Positions 1 to 13,449 of a stretch of DNA of 64,000 nucleotides are shown here, piece after piece (positions within the stretch are counted from its first letter, which is position 1; each line of letters opens with the position of its first letter). This stretch comes from Mycobacterium sp. 155 (lineage in GTDB: Bacteria > Actinomycetota > Actinomycetes > Mycobacteriales > Mycobacteriaceae), in NCBI RefSeq assembly GCF_000373905.1, contig NZ_KB892705.1, positions 2,001,909 through 2,065,908 of the forward strand, given 5' to 3'. Position numbers and translations under genes: made by a program. Below the pieces are notes generated by a model, which saw only the letters and a program-made list of their open reading frames with translations, was not told where the DNA came from and did not search any database.

Positions 1-617
1 AACGCCGTCAGGTGGCCCCCGACGCCGAGTGCCGAGCCGACGTCGCGCGCCAGCGCCCGGATGTAGGTGCCCGACGAACAGTCCACCTCGACGTCCACGT
101 CGACGAAGTCGTCGATGCGCCTGACGGCGACCACATCGAATCGGTCGATCCGCACCGGGCGTGCGGCCAACTCGACGACCTGGCCTTCCCTGGCCAGCTT
201 GTAGGCCCGCTGACCGTCGACCTTGATCGCGCTCACCGCCGACGGCACCTGCTGGATCTCGCCGCGGAGCGCCGCCACTGCGTCGGCGACGCATATATCG
301 GTGACGTGCGAAGCCGAGACAGTCTGCAGCACTTCACCTTCGGCGTCTTCAGTGCTGGTGGTCCGGCCCAGCCGGATGGTCGCGCTGTACGACTTGTCGG
401 TGGCGGTCAGCAGACCCAGGATCTTGGTGGCCCGCTCGATACCGATCACCAGCACTCCGGTGGCCATGGGATCGAGGGTGCCGGCATGGCCGACCTTGCG
501 GGTACCGAACAGCCGACGGCATCGGCCGACCACGTCGTGGCTGGTCATGCCAGCCGGCTTGTCGACGATCACCAATCCCGGGCTCGGGTTTGGATTGTTC
601 CTCGCGTGCGCAGGCAT
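1..617 (-). CDS. truB: tRNA pseudouridine(55) synthase TruB, C-terminus beyond window
   Basis: Isomerises U55 of the tRNA T-loop to pseudouridine in the cytoplasm. I translated the minus strand by hand from ATG at 617. The product carries the TruB signature around [12 protein letters not shown], with catalytic Asp49, and later the conserved stretch [18 protein letters not shown] and the [13 protein letters not shown] block. About 205 residues are visible of the roughly 300 usual, so the C-terminal part lies off the left edge. The start lies 2 bases after the pptT stop, which fits one leftward unit pptH-pptT-truB. The assignment is secure; the alternative TruA family lacks these motifs. Confidence 0.96.
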   Translation of the reverse strand, partial: MPAHARNNPNPSPGLVIVDKPAGMTSHDVVGRCRRLFGTRKVGHAGTLDPMATGVLVIGIERATKILGLLTATDKSYSATIRLGRTTSTEDAEGEVLQTVSASHVTDICVADAVAALRGEIQQVPSAVSAIKVDGQRAYKLAREGQVVELAARPVRIDRFDVVAVRRIDDFVDVDVEVDCSSGTYIRALARDVGSALGVGGHLTA

Positions 618-619
618 AT

Positions 620-1285
620 TCACAGCACGATCGCCGTCAGCGTCACACCGTCACGCACCGACCAACGACCTTCGAGCAGGTTGAGCGGTGGACCGTGCTC
701 GGCGGCCGGATCGATGAGGATTTCCGACCAGAAGCCGCCGGTGGTACCGGAATCATCAACGTCGAAGGTGATGTGCGCATCCTCGAAGCCCAACCAGCGG
801 TGCGTCAACGGAAACCACGCCTTGTAGGTTGCCTCCTTGGCGCAGAACAGGATTCGATCCCAGTGCAGACCATCTGGCAGGCCGCCCAGCTCGGTGCGTT
901 CGGCCGGCACCGTGATCGCGTCGAGCACCCCGTCCGGCAGGACGTCATGGGGCTCGGCGTCAATCCCGACCGACCGGACCTCGACAGTACGGCCCACGAC
1001 TGCGCCGCGAAATCCCCTGCAGTGCGTCAGGCTACCGACCACGCCATCGGGCCAACATGGTTCGCCTTTGTCCCCCTTGAGGATCGGGACAGGTCCGATG
1101 CCCAGCTCCCCCAGTGCCTGACGCGCGCAGTAACGCACTGTGACGAACTCGTTGCGGCGCTTGGCCACTGACCGCGCGATGAGTGGTTCTTCTTCTGGCA
1201 GCGGTGACAGCCCCGGTGGATCGTCGTACAACTCGGCAGACGCCACCGCGTCCGGGAGCACCTGGGTGAGCAGCATGCCGCTCAT
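620..1285 (-). CDS. pptT: 4'-phosphopantetheinyl transferase PptT
   Basis: Transfers phosphopantetheine from CoA to carrier domains of mycolate-related and polyketide synthases and siderophore peptide synthetases; essential in M. tuberculosis (family knowledge). The 221-residue protein has the Sfp/EntD-type motifs: KGEP at 73-76, VGIDAEPH with Asp109 and Glu111 as metal ligands, and [13 protein letters not shown] with Lys150 and Glu151. I chose ATG at 1285 because it overlaps the pptH stop by four bases (ATGA) and gives the usual length; the frame stays open much further upstream inside pptH, but that stretch is not homologous. Confidence 0.95.
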   Translation of the reverse strand: MSGMLLTQVLPDAVASAELYDDPPGLSPLPEEEPLIARSVAKRRNEFVTVRYCARQALGELGIGPVPILKGDKGEPCWPDGVVGSLTHCRGFRGAVVGRTVEVRSVGIDAEPHDVLPDGVLDAITVPAERTELGGLPDGLHWDRILFCAKEATYKAWFPLTHRWLGFEDAHITFDVDDSGTTGGFWSEILIDPAAEHGPPLNLLEGRWSVRDGVTLTAIVL

Positions 1286-2238
1286 GCTCTCCTCGATTGA
1301 ATCCGGTCCCGCACCTGCTCGGCATGGGCTCGCATCTCCGGGGTGATCTCGAAATGACCGCCGAACTCGTTGAGATAGCCGGGTGCGTATTTCGGATCGG
1401 GCAGGATCTGCCGCAGCCACCGGTAAGGCTTGCGCCGGCGCCACTCCCGCGGGTAGCCGACCGACACCTCTTCGAAGCGCACGTCGTCGTACCAGGTGGT
1501 GCGGGGAATATGTAGATGCCCGTAGACCGAGCAGATGGCGTTGTACCGGATGTGCCAGTCTTTGGTCGCGGTGGTCCCGCACCACAACGAGAACTCGGGA
1601 TAGAACATCGCGTCGCAGGGTTCCCGCACCAGCGGGAAGTGGTTGACCAGAACGGTCGGCGTGATCCAGTCGAGGTCTTCGAGCTTCTCGCGAGTCTGCT
1701 TGACCCGGTCACGGCACCACGCGTCGCGGGTCGCGTACGGCTCACACGACAGCAGGAACTCGTCGGTACCCACCACGTTGCGTTCTCGCGCCACAGCCAA
1801 GCCCTCGGCCTTGGTCGCCGTACCGGCGGGCAAAAACGTGTAGTCGTATAGCAGAAACATCGGCACGATGGTGGCCGGGCCACCTTGCTCGGTCCAGACC
1901 GGGAAGGGATGTTCGGGGGTGACGATGCCCATCTGGTCACACATGTCGACCAGATAGTCGTAGCGGGACCGGCCGAAGATTTGCATCGGGTCTTTGTTGG
2001 TGGTCCACAGCTCATGGTTCCCGGGCACCCAGATCACCTTCGCGAAACGTTTCCGCAGCAGGTCCAGGGTCCAGCGGATCTCGTCAGTACGCTCCCCCAC
2101 GTCGCCTGCCACGATCAGCCAGTCATCCGGCGTGGACGGATAGAGCGACTCCGTGACGGGCTTATTTCCGGTGTGGCCGGTGTGTAGGTCGCTGATTGCC
2201 CACAGAATCGGCTGCCGGTCCCTCGACTCCTGGTCCAT
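1282..2238 (-). CDS. pptH: Calcineurin-type phosphoesterase, phosphopantetheinyl hydrolase PptH
   Basis: Metallophosphoesterase of about 318 residues. Metal-binding motifs run in the normal order: SDLH (Asp17, His19), GDVGE near 45-49, GNHE at 73-76, VNHFP near 210 and GHLH near 256. Its position directly upstream of pptT, with a four-base stop/start overlap, matches Rv2795c, reported as the hydrolase that removes phosphopantetheine from carrier proteins and so opposes PptT. The specific activity is inferred from this pairing; the fold is seen directly. ATG at 2238 is preferred, but two GTG codons lie immediately upstream and could serve. A longer open frame reaching 2862 overlaps the divergent neighbour and is rejected. 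Confidence 0.9.
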   Translation of the reverse strand: MDQESRDRQPILWAISDLHTGHTGNKPVTESLYPSTPDDWLIVAGDVGERTDEIRWTLDLLRKRFAKVIWVPGNHELWTTNKDPMQIFGRSRYDYLVDMCDQMGIVTPEHPFPVWTEQGGPATIVPMFLLYDYTFLPAGTATKAEGLAVARERNVVGTDEFLLSCEPYATRDAWCRDRVKQTREKLEDLDWITPTVLVNHFPLVREPCDAMFYPEFSLWCGTTATKDWHIRYNAICSVYGHLHIPRTTWYDDVRFEEVSVGYPREWRRRKPYRWLRQILPDPKYAPGYLNEFGGHFEITPEMRAHAEQVRDRIQSRRA

Positions 2239-2373
2239 CACCACGGTTGCATCACCACAACGGATCAGCCTAACCGCGTGCCGGATGCCATCCCGACACC
2301 CCGGACTGGAACAGGTTCTCGTCAACTCTGCAGCGGGCCCACGCGCTGGCGCCGTACCACAAGTTCTGATCCG

Positions 2374-2379
2374 TAGCCT
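2374..2379 (+). promoter_or_regulatory. -10 hexamer, leaderless start of the CocE-like gene
   Basis: TAGCCT ends 6 bases before the GTG start at 2386. This spacing puts the transcript start at or next to the initiation codon. No Shine-Dalgarno sequence is evident. Confidence 0.5.
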
Positions 2380-2385
2380 GGTGCG

Positions 2386-4045
2386 GTGACGCGATTCCGC
2401 CGGCATGCCGGCCAGGCAGTCAGTCGCCTGCTCGGCCTGCCACCCCCCGAAACGTCCTACACCGTGCGGCGTGGGTTGCGCGTGCCGATGCGCGACGGCA
2501 TCGAGTTGGTCGCCGACCACTACTCGCCGGACACCGCCGCGCCTGCGGGTACCCTGCTGGTCCGCGGGCCCTACGGCCGTGGGCTCCCGTTCTCGGCGGT
2601 GTTCGCGCACGTCTATGCCGCCCGCGGCTATCACGTGGTGTTGCAGAGCGTGCGCGGGACCTTCGGCTCGGGCGGCGAGTTCACACCGATGGTCCACGAG
2701 ATGGCCGACGGCGCCGACACCGTGGTGTGGCTGCGCGAGCAACCCTGGTTCACCGGCTCGTTCGCCACGGTCGGCCTGTCCTATCTCGGTTTCACGCAGT
2801 GGGCTCTGCTGGCCGACCCACCACCGGAGATGAAGGCGGCGGTCATCACCGTCGGTCCCCACGATTTCAGCGAGTCGGCATGGGGCACGGGCTCATTCAC
2901 CCTCAACGACTTCCTGGGCTGGAGTGCGATGGTGGCCCGCCAGGAGGAGCCGGGTCTGGTGCAGGCACTGACCCGTCAGGTGCGGGGCCCCGCAGAGCTT
3001 GCCCGCGCGACTGCGGGGCTGCCGATGGGCGCGGCCGGCCGCGAGCTGCTCGGCAGCGGCGCCCCCTGGTTCGAATCGTGGCTGGAGCATCCCGACCGCG
3101 AGGATCCTTTCTGGGACGCACTGCGATTCACCGAGGCACTCGACCGCGCGGCGGTCCCGGTCCTGCTGCTCAGCGGCTGGCAGGACCTGTTCCTGGACCA
3201 GACCCTGCAGCAATACCGACAACTGCGCGGGCGCGGGGTGCCGGTGGCGCTGACTGTCGGGCCGTGGACCCACTCACAATTGCTGACCAAGGGCCTGCGG
3301 ACCGTCGTCGGCGAATCGCTGGACTGGCTGGGCACTCATCTGACGGCGCGTGATGAGACTCGCCACGCCAGCGTTCGCACCTACATCAACGGGTCCGGCT
3401 GGGTGGACCTGCCCGACTGGCCACCGGCGATGCCGGAGCACGAGCTGTTCCTGCAGCCCACAGGCCGGCTGTCGGACCGTCCGCCGATGTCGAGCGCGCT
3501 GCCTGACCGGTCTAGGACATTCGTGTACGACCCTGCCAACCCCACCCCGACTGTCGGCGGTCGGCGGTCGGTTGCTGGCGCGCGAAGCCGGGTATCGCGA
3601 CGACACGCGGCTGGCCCGGCGCGCCGATGTGCTGGCCTACACCGGTGACCCGCTGCCCGCCGATCTGTACATGGTCGGCACCGCGGTGGCCGAACTGCAG
3701 CACAGCTGCGACAACCCGAACCACGACGTGTTCGTCCGGATCAGCGAGGTGGACGCCAAGGGCCGCTCGCGCAACGTAACCGACGCGTTCGTCCGACGTA
3801 CCGGGGAGTCCGGTCTCATCCGAATCGAATTCGACGCTGTTGCACACCGATTCGCGGCGGGATCGCGGATTCGGTTGCTGGTGGCAGGCGGGTCGCATCC
3901 ACGGTTTGCGCGCAATCTCGGCACCGGCGAGCCACCGATCTCCGGTTGCCGGCTGCTCCGGGCCACCCACACCGTGCATCACGGCCAAAACGGTGTGTCC
4001 CGGCTCGTGCTTCCCGCCGGCCCGCGTCCGCCGTCAGCCGACTGA
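2386..4045 (+). pseudogene. CocE/NonD-family serine hydrolase, frameshifted by a 7-bp duplication
   Basis: Alpha/beta hydrolase of the X-Pro dipeptidyl-peptidase/cocaine-esterase family, similar to Rv2800. Frame 1 from GTG 2386 encodes the catalytic domain: Ser132 in GLSYLG, Asp in SGWQD near 262 and His in GPWTH near 289. At 3554-3571 the unit TCGGCGG is duplicated. The reading frame then shifts and ends early (stop at 3648) with an unrelated tail. The C-terminal jelly-roll domain continues in frame 2 (LLAREAGYRDD... to the stop at 4045). Removing seven bases restores TVGGRLLAREAGYR and a protein of about 550 residues, the family's normal size. It may be inactive, a truncated active domain, phase-variable or a sequencing error. 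Confidence 0.85.
3554..3571 (+). repeat. TCGGCGG tandem duplication that breaks the frame
   Basis: Two perfect copies of TCGGCGG (3554-3560 and 3561-3567) are followed by a partial copy TCGG. A net gain of seven bases shifts the hydrolase frame by one. Confidence 0.9.
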
Positions 4046-4591
4046 GGCGCGCACGCGCTCGGCGATGCTCTGCAGTACAGCATCGTCGTGTACGGCCGCT
4101 GCCGCGCTGCGCGAGCCGACTTCGACCATCAGCTCCACCCAGCTCTTGCAGCCCGCGAATTCGGGTGTGCGGACCAGCTCGAGGGGTTCGGTGAGCGCAC
4201 GGGCCTGGACCACCAATACCGTCAGCCGGTGCTTCGGGCGGAAATCCAAGCGGTCGGTCCGTACCGACTCGGCGGTCCAAATGTGCAGATCGTCGATCGC
4301 ATCGATCGCCTCAGGTTGGTTGACCTCCACGGCCGCAACTACTTTCGCTGCAGCACGGATGGTCACAGCAGTGTCGGTGCTATCCGCAGCGGCGGCTTCG
4401 AGCAGGTCGCGGTGTTCGGGGCGCACCCGCTCTGCGTGGCTGTGCGCGATCGTCGGGAATAGCAGGAACTCGGGCGCGGCGACCGAGAACCGCTTCTCAC
4501 CGATGCCGCCCTTGCGCAGCAGCACAGTCTGGCGCCCGTCGAGCAACGCATGCACTGCCGCGCTCCACTCCTTGAGCGCCGGTGCATTCAC
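4034..4591 (-). CDS. DUF1802 family protein
   Basis: Conserved protein of unknown function, about 185 residues, starting VNAPALKEW. It contains the run LLRKGGIGEKRFSV followed by a segment ending FLLFPTIAHSH, the DUF1802 pattern. GTG 4591 is chosen because it overlaps the stop of the DUF2277 gene by four bases (GTGA), implying translational coupling; an open extension to 4852 covers that gene in another frame. Its tail overlaps the end of the convergent hydrolase gene by 12 bases. No catalytic residues can be named. Confidence 0.75.
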   Translation of the reverse strand: MNAPALKEWSAAVHALLDGRQTVLLRKGGIGEKRFSVAAPEFLLFPTIAHSHAERVRPEHRDLLEAAAADSTDTAVTIRAAAKVVAAVEVNQPEAIDAIDDLHIWTAESVRTDRLDFRPKHRLTVLVVQARALTEPLELVRTPEFAGCKSWVELMVEVGSRSAAAAVHDDAVLQSIAERVRASVG

Positions 4592-4854
4592 CTGGCCGCC
4601 AGCCTCGCCTGTACCTCCGGGCGACGAAGTGGCGGAACGGTTTTGGGTGGCTGACGCCGCGGCGCCAGGCCGTCCAGCAGCCGTGTGGTGACCGCGGTGA
4701 CGTCGGCGACGGCCGCTTCGAACGCGTCGATGTTGGCTCCGGTCGGTCGCGTGATGCCGCTGACCTTGCGGACGTACTGGCGGGCAGCGGCCTCGATTTC
4801 CTCGGCTGTGGCGGCCGGTTGCAGGCCACGCAGTTCGGTGATGTTGCGACACAT
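4588..4854 (-). CDS. DUF2277 family protein
   Basis: Small conserved protein of 88 residues starting MCRNITELRGLQPAATAEEI, the distinctive N-terminus of DUF2277, followed by an arginine-rich C-terminus. Function is unknown. ATG 4854 is supported by the conserved MCRNIT start and by a TATCGT hexamer seven bases upstream, suggesting a leaderless mRNA. It is the first gene of a two-gene leftward unit with the DUF1802 gene. Confidence 0.85.
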   Translation of the reverse strand: MCRNITELRGLQPAATAEEIEAAARQYVRKVSGITRPTGANIDAFEAAVADVTAVTTRLLDGLAPRRQPPKTVPPLRRPEVQARLAAR

Positions 4855-4861
4855 GAGTCCC

Positions 4862-4867
4862 ACGATA
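4862..4867 (-). promoter_or_regulatory. -10 hexamer, leaderless start of DUF2277 gene
   Basis: On the minus strand TATCGT lies 7 bases before the ATG at 4854. Confidence 0.5.
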
Positions 4868-4992
4868 GGCGCATGGGGCCGGGCTGATCTCACACCACCG
4901 ACCGGGCCCGCGCCCTAGAGCAGTAGGGGCGGCATGGTCATCAGTCGGTCAAGACTTCTTCGACGGATCCCAAGCTCCCCGATGGTCGTCGC

Positions 4993-7811
<2,819 letters not shown>

Positions 7812-7814
7812 AAT

Positions 7815-7836
7815 GCTCCTCACGCAAGCGTTCGTC
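7815..7836 (-). repeat. Dispersed ribosome-binding-site cassette, copy 1
   Basis: Read on the minus strand, this 22-base stretch ends in GAACGCTTGCGTGAGGAGC, with GAGGAGC as the Shine-Dalgarno sequence of rbfA. It matches 20 of 22 positions of the stretch at 25441-25462, before an unrelated gene. Confidence 0.7.
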
Positions 7837-7845
7837 GACCATGTC

Positions 7846-10662
7846 TTACGTACGCGCCTTCTCGACCAGCTCGTACGTCTCGATGACGTCGCCTTCCTTG
7901 ATGTCGGAGTAGGTCAGCGTCAGACCGCACTCGTAGCCTTCGCGGACCTCGGTGGCATCGTCCTTCTCCCGCTTGAGCGAGGAAACCGTGAGGTTCTCGG
8001 CGACCACGACGTTGTCGCGCAGCAACCGGGCCTTGGCGTTGCGGCGCATGATCCCGGACTGCACGAGGCAGCCGGCGATGTTGCCGATCCTGGACGACCG
8101 GAAGATCGCCCGGATCTCGGCGCGGCCGAGCTCCTTCTCCTCGTAGACAGGCTTGAGCATGCCCTTGAGCGCACTCTCGATGTCGTCGATGGCCTGGTAG
8201 ATCACCGAGTAGTAGCGGATCTCCACGCCTTCGCGGTTGGCCAGCTCGGTTGCCTTGCCCTCGGCACGGACGTTGAACCCGATGATGATCGCGTCCGATG
8301 CCGACGCCAGGTTGACGTTGGTCTCGGTGACACCACCGACGCCACGGTCGATGACGCGCAGCTCCACCTCGTCGTCGACCTGAATACCCATGAGGGCTTC
8401 CTCGAGGGCCTCGACGGTACCCGAGTTGTCGCCCTTGAGGATCAGGTTCAGCTGGCTGGTTTCCTTCAGCGCCGAATCGAGATCTTCCAGGCTGATCCGC
8501 TTGCGAGACCGGGCGGCCAGCGCATTGCGCTTGCGCGCGTTGCGACGATCGGCGATCTGGCGGGCAATACGGTCCTCGTCGACGACCAGCAGGTTGTCAC
8601 CTGCGCCGGGCACCGACGTGAAACCGACGACCTGCACCGGCCGGGACGGCAGTGCCTCTTCGATGTCGTCGCCGTGCTCGTCGACCATCCGGCGGACACG
8701 CCCATAGGCGTCGCCCGCGACGATCGAGTCGCCGACCCGCAGGGTGCCGCGCTGGATGAGCACGGTGGCCACGGGCCCACGGCCACGGTCCAGGTGCGCC
8801 TCGATGGCCACACCCTGGGCTTCCATGTCGGGGTTCGCCCGCAGGTCCAGGGCAGCGTCGGCGGTCAGCAGCACCGCTTCGAGCAGCTGGTCGATGTTGG
8901 TGCCCTGCCGTGCCGAGATGTCGACGAACATGGTGTCGCCGCCGTAATCCTCGGCCACCAGGTTGTACTCGGTGAGCTGGGCCCGGATCTTCTGCGGGTC
9001 AGCGCCTTCCTTGTCGATCTTGTTGACCGCAACCACGATCGGCACATCGGCGGCCTGCGCGTGGTTGATCGCCTCGACCGTCTGCGGCATGACGCCGTCG
9101 TCGGCGGCGACCACAAGGATCGCGATGTCGGTGGCCTTCGCACCACGAGCGCGCATGGCGGTGAACGCCTCGTGACCCGGGGTGTCGATGAAGGTGATGG
9201 GCCGGACGTTGCCGTCCAGATCCACCTCGACCTGGTAAGCGCCGATGTGCTGCGTGATGCCACCGGCCTCGCCCTCGCGGACGTTGGCCTTACGGATGGT
9301 GTCGAGCAGTCGCGTCTTGCCGTGGTCGACGTGGCCCATGACGGTAACGACCGGCGGACGAATCTGCAGGTCTTCCTCGCCGCCTTCGTCCTCGCCGTAG
9401 GTGAGGTCGAACGATTCGAGCAGCTCGCGGTCCTCGTCCTCAGGCGAGACCACCTGCACGACGTAGTTCATCTCGCTGCCGAGCAGCTCCAGGGTCTCGT
9501 CTCCGACCGACTGGGTCGCGGTGACCATCTCACCGAGGTTGAACAGTGCCTGCACCAGCGATGCCGGGTTGGCGTTGATCTTGTCGGCGAAATCGCTCAG
9601 CGACGCGCCGCGGGCCAGCCGGATGGTCTCGCCGTTGCCGTGCGGCAACCGCACGCCACCGACGACCGGCGCCTGCATCGAGTCGTATTCCTGCCGCTTC
9701 TGCCGCTTCGACTTGCGGCCACGCTTGGGCGCGCCGCCGGGACGACCGAAGGCACCTGCAGCGCCGCCGCGCTGGCCGGGACGGCCACCGCCGCCACCAC
9801 CACCGCCGCCGGGACGACCCCGGAAACCGCCGGCGGCCGCTCCGCCGCCGGCATTACCGCCACCACCACCGGCGCCGCCGCCGCGGTAGTTACCGCCGCC
9901 GCCACCACCCGGGCGACTACCCTGACCTGCGCCCGGACGGGGACCACCACCGGGTCGCGGACCGGGGCGTGGTCCGCCACGGCCGGGGGCGCCGGCCGCG
10001 GGACGCGGAGGCATGTTGCCGGGTGTGGGCCGGGGGCTGCCGGGGCGCGGTTGCGGCCGCGGAATAGGCCGCTCCACGGGCTGCTGCGACGAGAACGGGT
10101 TGTTGCCAACACGCGGCGTGCGCGGGGCCGGCTTAGGTGCGTTGGACGGTCCGGGACGTGGGCCAGGTGTTGCGCCCGGCGCCGGACGCGGGGCCGTGGG
10201 CGGCGCGCTGGGCGCGACGGCCGCGGGCTGAGTCGGCGCAGCGGGCGGTTGCGGGGCTGCGGGCTTGGGTGCCGACGGCCGGGCCGGCACTGCCGGGGCT
10301 GGGCTCTCCGGAGCCACTGCCGCAGGAGCGGGCCGGGCCGGGGCCGGGGTCGGCCTGGCTGCCGCGGCGGGCGCAGGAGCCGGTGCGCCAGGCGTGGCGG
10401 CCGGGCGCGCCGGACCGGGCGCGGGCACACCGTTGCCCTGGCGGCCGCGAGCCTTCTCGCCGGGCTTGGCGCTGGGCCTTGCCTCAGGCTTGGTCTCGGT
10501 CTTCGAACCGAACGATTCGCGCAAACGACGCGCGACCGGCGGCTCCACTGTGGAAGACGCCGACTTGACGAACTCGCCTTGCTCCTTGAGCTTGGCTAAA
10601 AGTTCCTTACTTGTGACACCGAGTTCCTTCGCCAACTCGTGTACACGGGCCTTACCTGCCAC
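7846..10662 (-). CDS. infB: Translation initiation factor IF-2
   Basis: GTPase that delivers initiator fMet-tRNA to the ribosomal P site. The 938-residue protein begins with an IF2-N helix domain ([20 protein letters not shown]). A long Pro/Ala- and then Gly/Arg-rich linker (about residues 60-320) includes runs of up to nine glycines. The G domain follows, with GHVDHGKT near 440, DTPGHEAF and NKID. C-terminal domains complete the protein. Start is GTG 10662, preceded by GAGGAG. It lies between ylxR and rbfA in the rimP-nusA-ylxR-infB-rbfA order typical of actinobacteria. Confidence 0.98.
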   Translation of the reverse strand: MAGKARVHELAKELGVTSKELLAKLKEQGEFVKSASSTVEPPVARRLRESFGSKTETKPEARPSAKPGEKARGRQGNGVPAPGPARPAATPGAPAPAPAAAARPTPAPARPAPAAVAPESPAPAVPARPSAPKPAAPQPPAAPTQPAAVAPSAPPTAPRPAPGATPGPRPGPSNAPKPAPRTPRVGNNPFSSQQPVERPIPRPQPRPGSPRPTPGNMPPRPAAGAPGRGGPRPGPRPGGGPRPGAGQGSRPGGGGGGNYRGGGAGGGGGNAGGGAAAGGFRGRPGGGGGGGGGRPGQRGGAAGAFGRPGGAPKRGRKSKRQKRQEYDSMQAPVVGGVRLPHGNGETIRLARGASLSDFADKINANPASLVQALFNLGEMVTATQSVGDETLELLGSEMNYVVQVVSPEDEDRELLESFDLTYGEDEGGEEDLQIRPPVVTVMGHVDHGKTRLLDTIRKANVREGEAGGITQHIGAYQVEVDLDGNVRPITFIDTPGHEAFTAMRARGAKATDIAILVVAADDGVMPQTVEAINHAQAADVPIVVAVNKIDKEGADPQKIRAQLTEYNLVAEDYGGDTMFVDISARQGTNIDQLLEAVLLTADAALDLRANPDMEAQGVAIEAHLDRGRGPVATVLIQRGTLRVGDSIVAGDAYGRVRRMVDEHGDDIEEALPSRPVQVVGFTSVPGAGDNLLVVDEDRIARQIADRRNARKRNALAARSRKRISLEDLDSALKETSQLNLILKGDNSGTVEALEEALMGIQVDDEVELRVIDRGVGGVTETNVNLASASDAIIIGFNVRAEGKATELANREGVEIRYYSVIYQAIDDIESALKGMLKPVYEEKELGRAEIRAIFRSSRIGNIAGCLVQSGIMRRNAKARLLRDNVVVAENLTVSSLKREKDDATEVREGYECGLTLTYSDIKEGDVIETYELVEKART

Positions 10663-10763
10663 TACTTCTCCTCATCTGGAGGCGACAGCGGTGGTAGGCG
10701 CCGCGCCTCGGGTTAGCTATGACGCATGGTCATCGGGGCTTCACGGTGTGCTCATGTTCTTCG

Positions 10764-11111
10764 CTACCTGTTCTTCTGACCGGGTGGACGAGCCGACGAC
10801 TGTTCGACGAACTCGACCACCGCTGAGGTGTCCGGTGAACCGGCGATGCGCAACGCTCGTACGAATGCTCGCCGCCGGACTGCCACCTGCACGCACTGCT
10901 GGTCGGGATGCAACCACGCACCTCGCCCGGGCAGGCTTGCCGCTGTGTCAACGGTCACGGCACACTGGCCATTCCCGTCGGTCACCGCGACTACACGAAA
11001 CAATTCGACGGCCAACTCTCGCTTCCGACACCCGACGCACGTCCGCACCGGTCCGGCAGGACTGCCGGGGTTGCGTCGATGCGTGGAGGTCGGAGACTCG
11101 CGCTGGATCAC
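10764..11111 (-). CDS. YlxR family RNA-binding protein (DUF448)
   Basis: Small basic protein of up to 115 residues, encoded between nusA and infB as in most bacteria. It carries the YlxR signature GPVRTCVGCRKRE followed by LFRVVAV and GRGAWLHPDQQC. YlxR-type proteins are thought to bind RNA and some have been linked to RNase P; no role is established here. GTG 11111 is the longest plausible start. A start nearer the GPVRTC motif, giving about 99 residues as recalled for Rv2840c, is equally possible. Confidence 0.88.
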   Translation of the reverse strand: MIQRESPTSTHRRNPGSPAGPVRTCVGCRKRELAVELFRVVAVTDGNGQCAVTVDTAASLPGRGAWLHPDQQCVQVAVRRRAFVRALRIAGSPDTSAVVEFVEQSSARPPGQKNR

Positions 11112-11159
11112 GGCTGAGTCTACCGCCCCGCGGGCTGTGCTCCGAACCGCCGGTCGGCG

Positions 11160-12191
11160 TTAGCGTTCCGGCACCACACGCGAGGCCGTGTCGGAGTCCG
11201 GTTGTGCGGCAGCATCGCTACGAATGTCGATCCGCCATCCCGTCAATCGGGCCGCCAACCTGGCATTCTGGCCTTCCTTGCCGATGGCCAACGACAGCTG
11301 GAAGTCCGGCACCACCACCCGCGCCGCGCGTGCCGCCTCGTCGATCACCGACACCGACACGACCTTCGCCGGCGACAGCGCGTGGGCGACGAATCGGGCG
11401 GGGTCTTCGTCGAAGTCGATGATGTCGATCTTCTCGCCGGACAACTCGCTCATCACGTTACGGACCCGCTGGCCCATCGGCCCGATGCACGCACCCTTGG
11501 CGTTGAGCCCGGGCACCCGCGAGGCGACGGCGATCTTGGACCGGTGACCGGCCTCGCGGGCCACAGCCACGATCTCGACCGATCCATCGGCGATCTCGGG
11601 CACCTCCAACGAGAACAGCTTCCGAACCAGGTTCGGGTGAGTGCGTGACAACGTGATCAGCGGTTCGCGGGCGCCACGGGTGACCCCGACGACGTAGCAG
11701 CGGAGCCGGTCGCCGTGTTCGTAACGCTCCCCCGGCACCTGCTCGGCCGCAGGGATGACCCCTTCGGACCCCTTGGTCTCGGTGCCTATGCGCACGACCA
11801 CCAGCCCACGGGCATTGGCCCGCGCGTCACGCTGGATGACGCCCGCCACGATGTCGCCCTCATGCGCCGCGAACTCGCCGTAAGTCTTCTCGTTCTCCGC
11901 GTCGCGCAGCCGCTGCAGGATCACCTGACGGGCGGTTGTTGCCGCGATCCGGCCGAAACCCTCTGGTGTGTCATCCCACTCATGGAGGACGTTGCCGTCC
12001 GCATCGGTCTGGCGGGCCATGACCTTGACCGCGCCGGTTTTCCGGTCGATGTCGATATAGGCGTCGGGCTCATGCCCCTCGGTATGCCGGTACGCGGTTA
12101 ACAGGGCTGATTTGATGGTATCCACGACCACGTCGACCGTGATGCCTTTGTCGGCTTCGATGGCATGCAGCGCCGTCATGTCGATGTTCAT
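11160..12191 (-). CDS. nusA: Transcription termination/antitermination factor NusA
   Basis: Binds RNA polymerase and nascent RNA to modulate pausing, termination and rRNA antitermination. The 343-residue protein has an N-terminal polymerase-binding domain ([17 protein letters not shown]), an S1 domain around 130-200, and two KH domains around 220-330 containing [20 protein letters not shown] and [19 protein letters not shown]. Acidic C-terminal repeats, present in E. coli, are absent as usual in actinobacteria. ATG 12191 overlaps the rimP stop by four bases (ATGA), so the two are translationally coupled. Confidence 0.97.
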   Translation of the reverse strand: MNIDMTALHAIEADKGITVDVVVDTIKSALLTAYRHTEGHEPDAYIDIDRKTGAVKVMARQTDADGNVLHEWDDTPEGFGRIAATTARQVILQRLRDAENEKTYGEFAAHEGDIVAGVIQRDARANARGLVVVRIGTETKGSEGVIPAAEQVPGERYEHGDRLRCYVVGVTRGAREPLITLSRTHPNLVRKLFSLEVPEIADGSVEIVAVAREAGHRSKIAVASRVPGLNAKGACIGPMGQRVRNVMSELSGEKIDIIDFDEDPARFVAHALSPAKVVSVSVIDEAARAARVVVPDFQLSLAIGKEGQNARLAARLTGWRIDIRSDAAAQPDSDTASRVVPER

Positions 12192-12736
12192 GCCCCAGCC
12201 CCCTTCCCGGTCTCTCCGACCAACTCCAACTCGCGTTGGCTTGGTGGCGAGAACTCCACTTGGACAACAGCTTTGACAATGTCGGCCGGATTGATCCGAC
12301 GCACGGCGAAATCGCGCCCGTCCCTGACCACGATCTCGACCGCCTCGGAGTCGGTGCGCCCCACCCTGCCGGTCAGCTGCGAATCGTCGGCCAACGTCAA
12401 CTCCGCCTTGCGGCCGCGGGCCCGACGGAAGTGCTTCTCCTCGGTCAGCGGGCGGTCCACCCCGGGCGACGTGACCTCCAGCACATACGGCGTGTCGCCA
12501 GTCCGCGCGAGCTGATCGAGCAACTCCGAAGCCGTCCTGGAGAGCGCCGCGAGTGATTCGAGATCAAGACCGGTGTCCCCGTCGGCGACCACAGTGATCC
12601 GGGGCGGACGCGTGGCAGCGTCGACGACGACCTGGTCGATTTCGTATCCGGCGCGCGCAAACTCGCCGTCCAGCAGCTCGATCACCTGCTTCTGCGACGG
12701 CAAATCCGCAGACCGCAACTTCGGATCCGGTGCCAC
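12188..12736 (-). CDS. rimP: Ribosome maturation factor RimP
   Basis: Required for assembly of the 30S subunit. The 182-residue product carries the RimP pattern: an N-terminal alpha/beta domain ([19 protein letters not shown]), the [21 protein letters not shown] block, [25 protein letters not shown], and a C-terminal SH3-like barrel. GTG 12736 is chosen because GAGGAG sits eight bases upstream; an open extension to 12880 has no family similarity. It is the first gene of the leftward rimP-nusA-ylxR-infB-rbfA-nrnA-dinF unit, divergent from the lipoprotein gene at 12925. Confidence 0.94.
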   Translation of the reverse strand: MAPDPKLRSADLPSQKQVIELLDGEFARAGYEIDQVVVDAATRPPRITVVADGDTGLDLESLAALSRTASELLDQLARTGDTPYVLEVTSPGVDRPLTEEKHFRRARGRKAELTLADDSQLTGRVGRTDSEAVEIVVRDGRDFAVRRINPADIVKAVVQVEFSPPSQRELELVGETGKGAGA

Positions 12737-12924
12737 GGCGAGCTCCTCATCTTGAGTTGTTCGGACACGATTCCCAAGCCAAGTCCTGGCAGGCCCCTGG
12801 AATCGACTTTCCACGATACGCCAGGGGCAAGGCAGCAACCGGCAGACCAAGTCGGGCATCCGGAATGTCGCCGGTGCCACCCGCGCCTTGCCAGCGTGCT
12901 GCGGCCGTGCCGAGCAATGGCAGG

Positions 12925-13449
12925 ATGTTGCACGTGCCGAGTGCCCTACCGAAAATCAGCCGGCGGCGGGCTTTGCTCTCGGCCGCCGCTCTGGCCCTGC
13001 TGGGCACCGCCGCCGCAGGCTGCGGGCAACCCCCACCACCGCCGGATCTCGCCGACCTGGCGGCGCAGCTGGACCGGGCCCGCGCGGACAGCAAGCTGGC
13101 CTCCGACGCGGCCGGCGCTCAGCCGTCGCAGTCGGCGCAGGTGCGAGCGTTGACGGTGGTGGCCGCCGAACGTTCGGCGCATGCCCAGGCGCTCACCGAC
13201 GAGTTGGTCCGGATGGCCGGCACCAAGGCGCCGACCGCGCAACCGTCGACCTCGCCGGCCACATCGACGGCGGCGGGCAGCCCCGCATCCGCACCGACCG
13301 TGGCCGACGTGATCAGCGCTCTCAAACAGTCCGCGCAGGATGCGGCGCAACTGGCCTCCCGACTCTCCGGCTACCGCGCCGGTCTCATCGGTTCCATCGC
13401 GGCGTCGTGCACGGCCGCCTACACCGTCGCACTCGGCGGTGCGCAATGA
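12925..13449 (+). CDS. Putative Tat/Sec-exported alanine-rich lipoprotein
   Basis: About 174 residues. The N-terminus has a twin arginine ([18 protein letters not shown]) and a lipobox-like TAAAGC, so it is probably exported and lipid-anchored. The mature part is helical, rich in Ala and Ser, with a low-complexity Pro/Ser/Thr stretch mid-protein. It resembles Rv2843, annotated only as an alanine-rich membrane protein. ATG 12925 is used; GTG 12934 is possible and would keep the signal. The stop overlaps the start of the next gene by four bases, so the pair is coupled. Function is unknown. Confidence 0.75.
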   Translation: MLHVPSALPKISRRRALLSAAALALLGTAAAGCGQPPPPPDLADLAAQLDRARADSKLASDAAGAQPSQSAQVRALTVVAAERSAHAQALTDELVRMAGTKAPTAQPSTSPATSTAAGSPASAPTVADVISALKQSAQDAAQLASRLSGYRAGLIGSIAASCTAAYTVALGGAQ

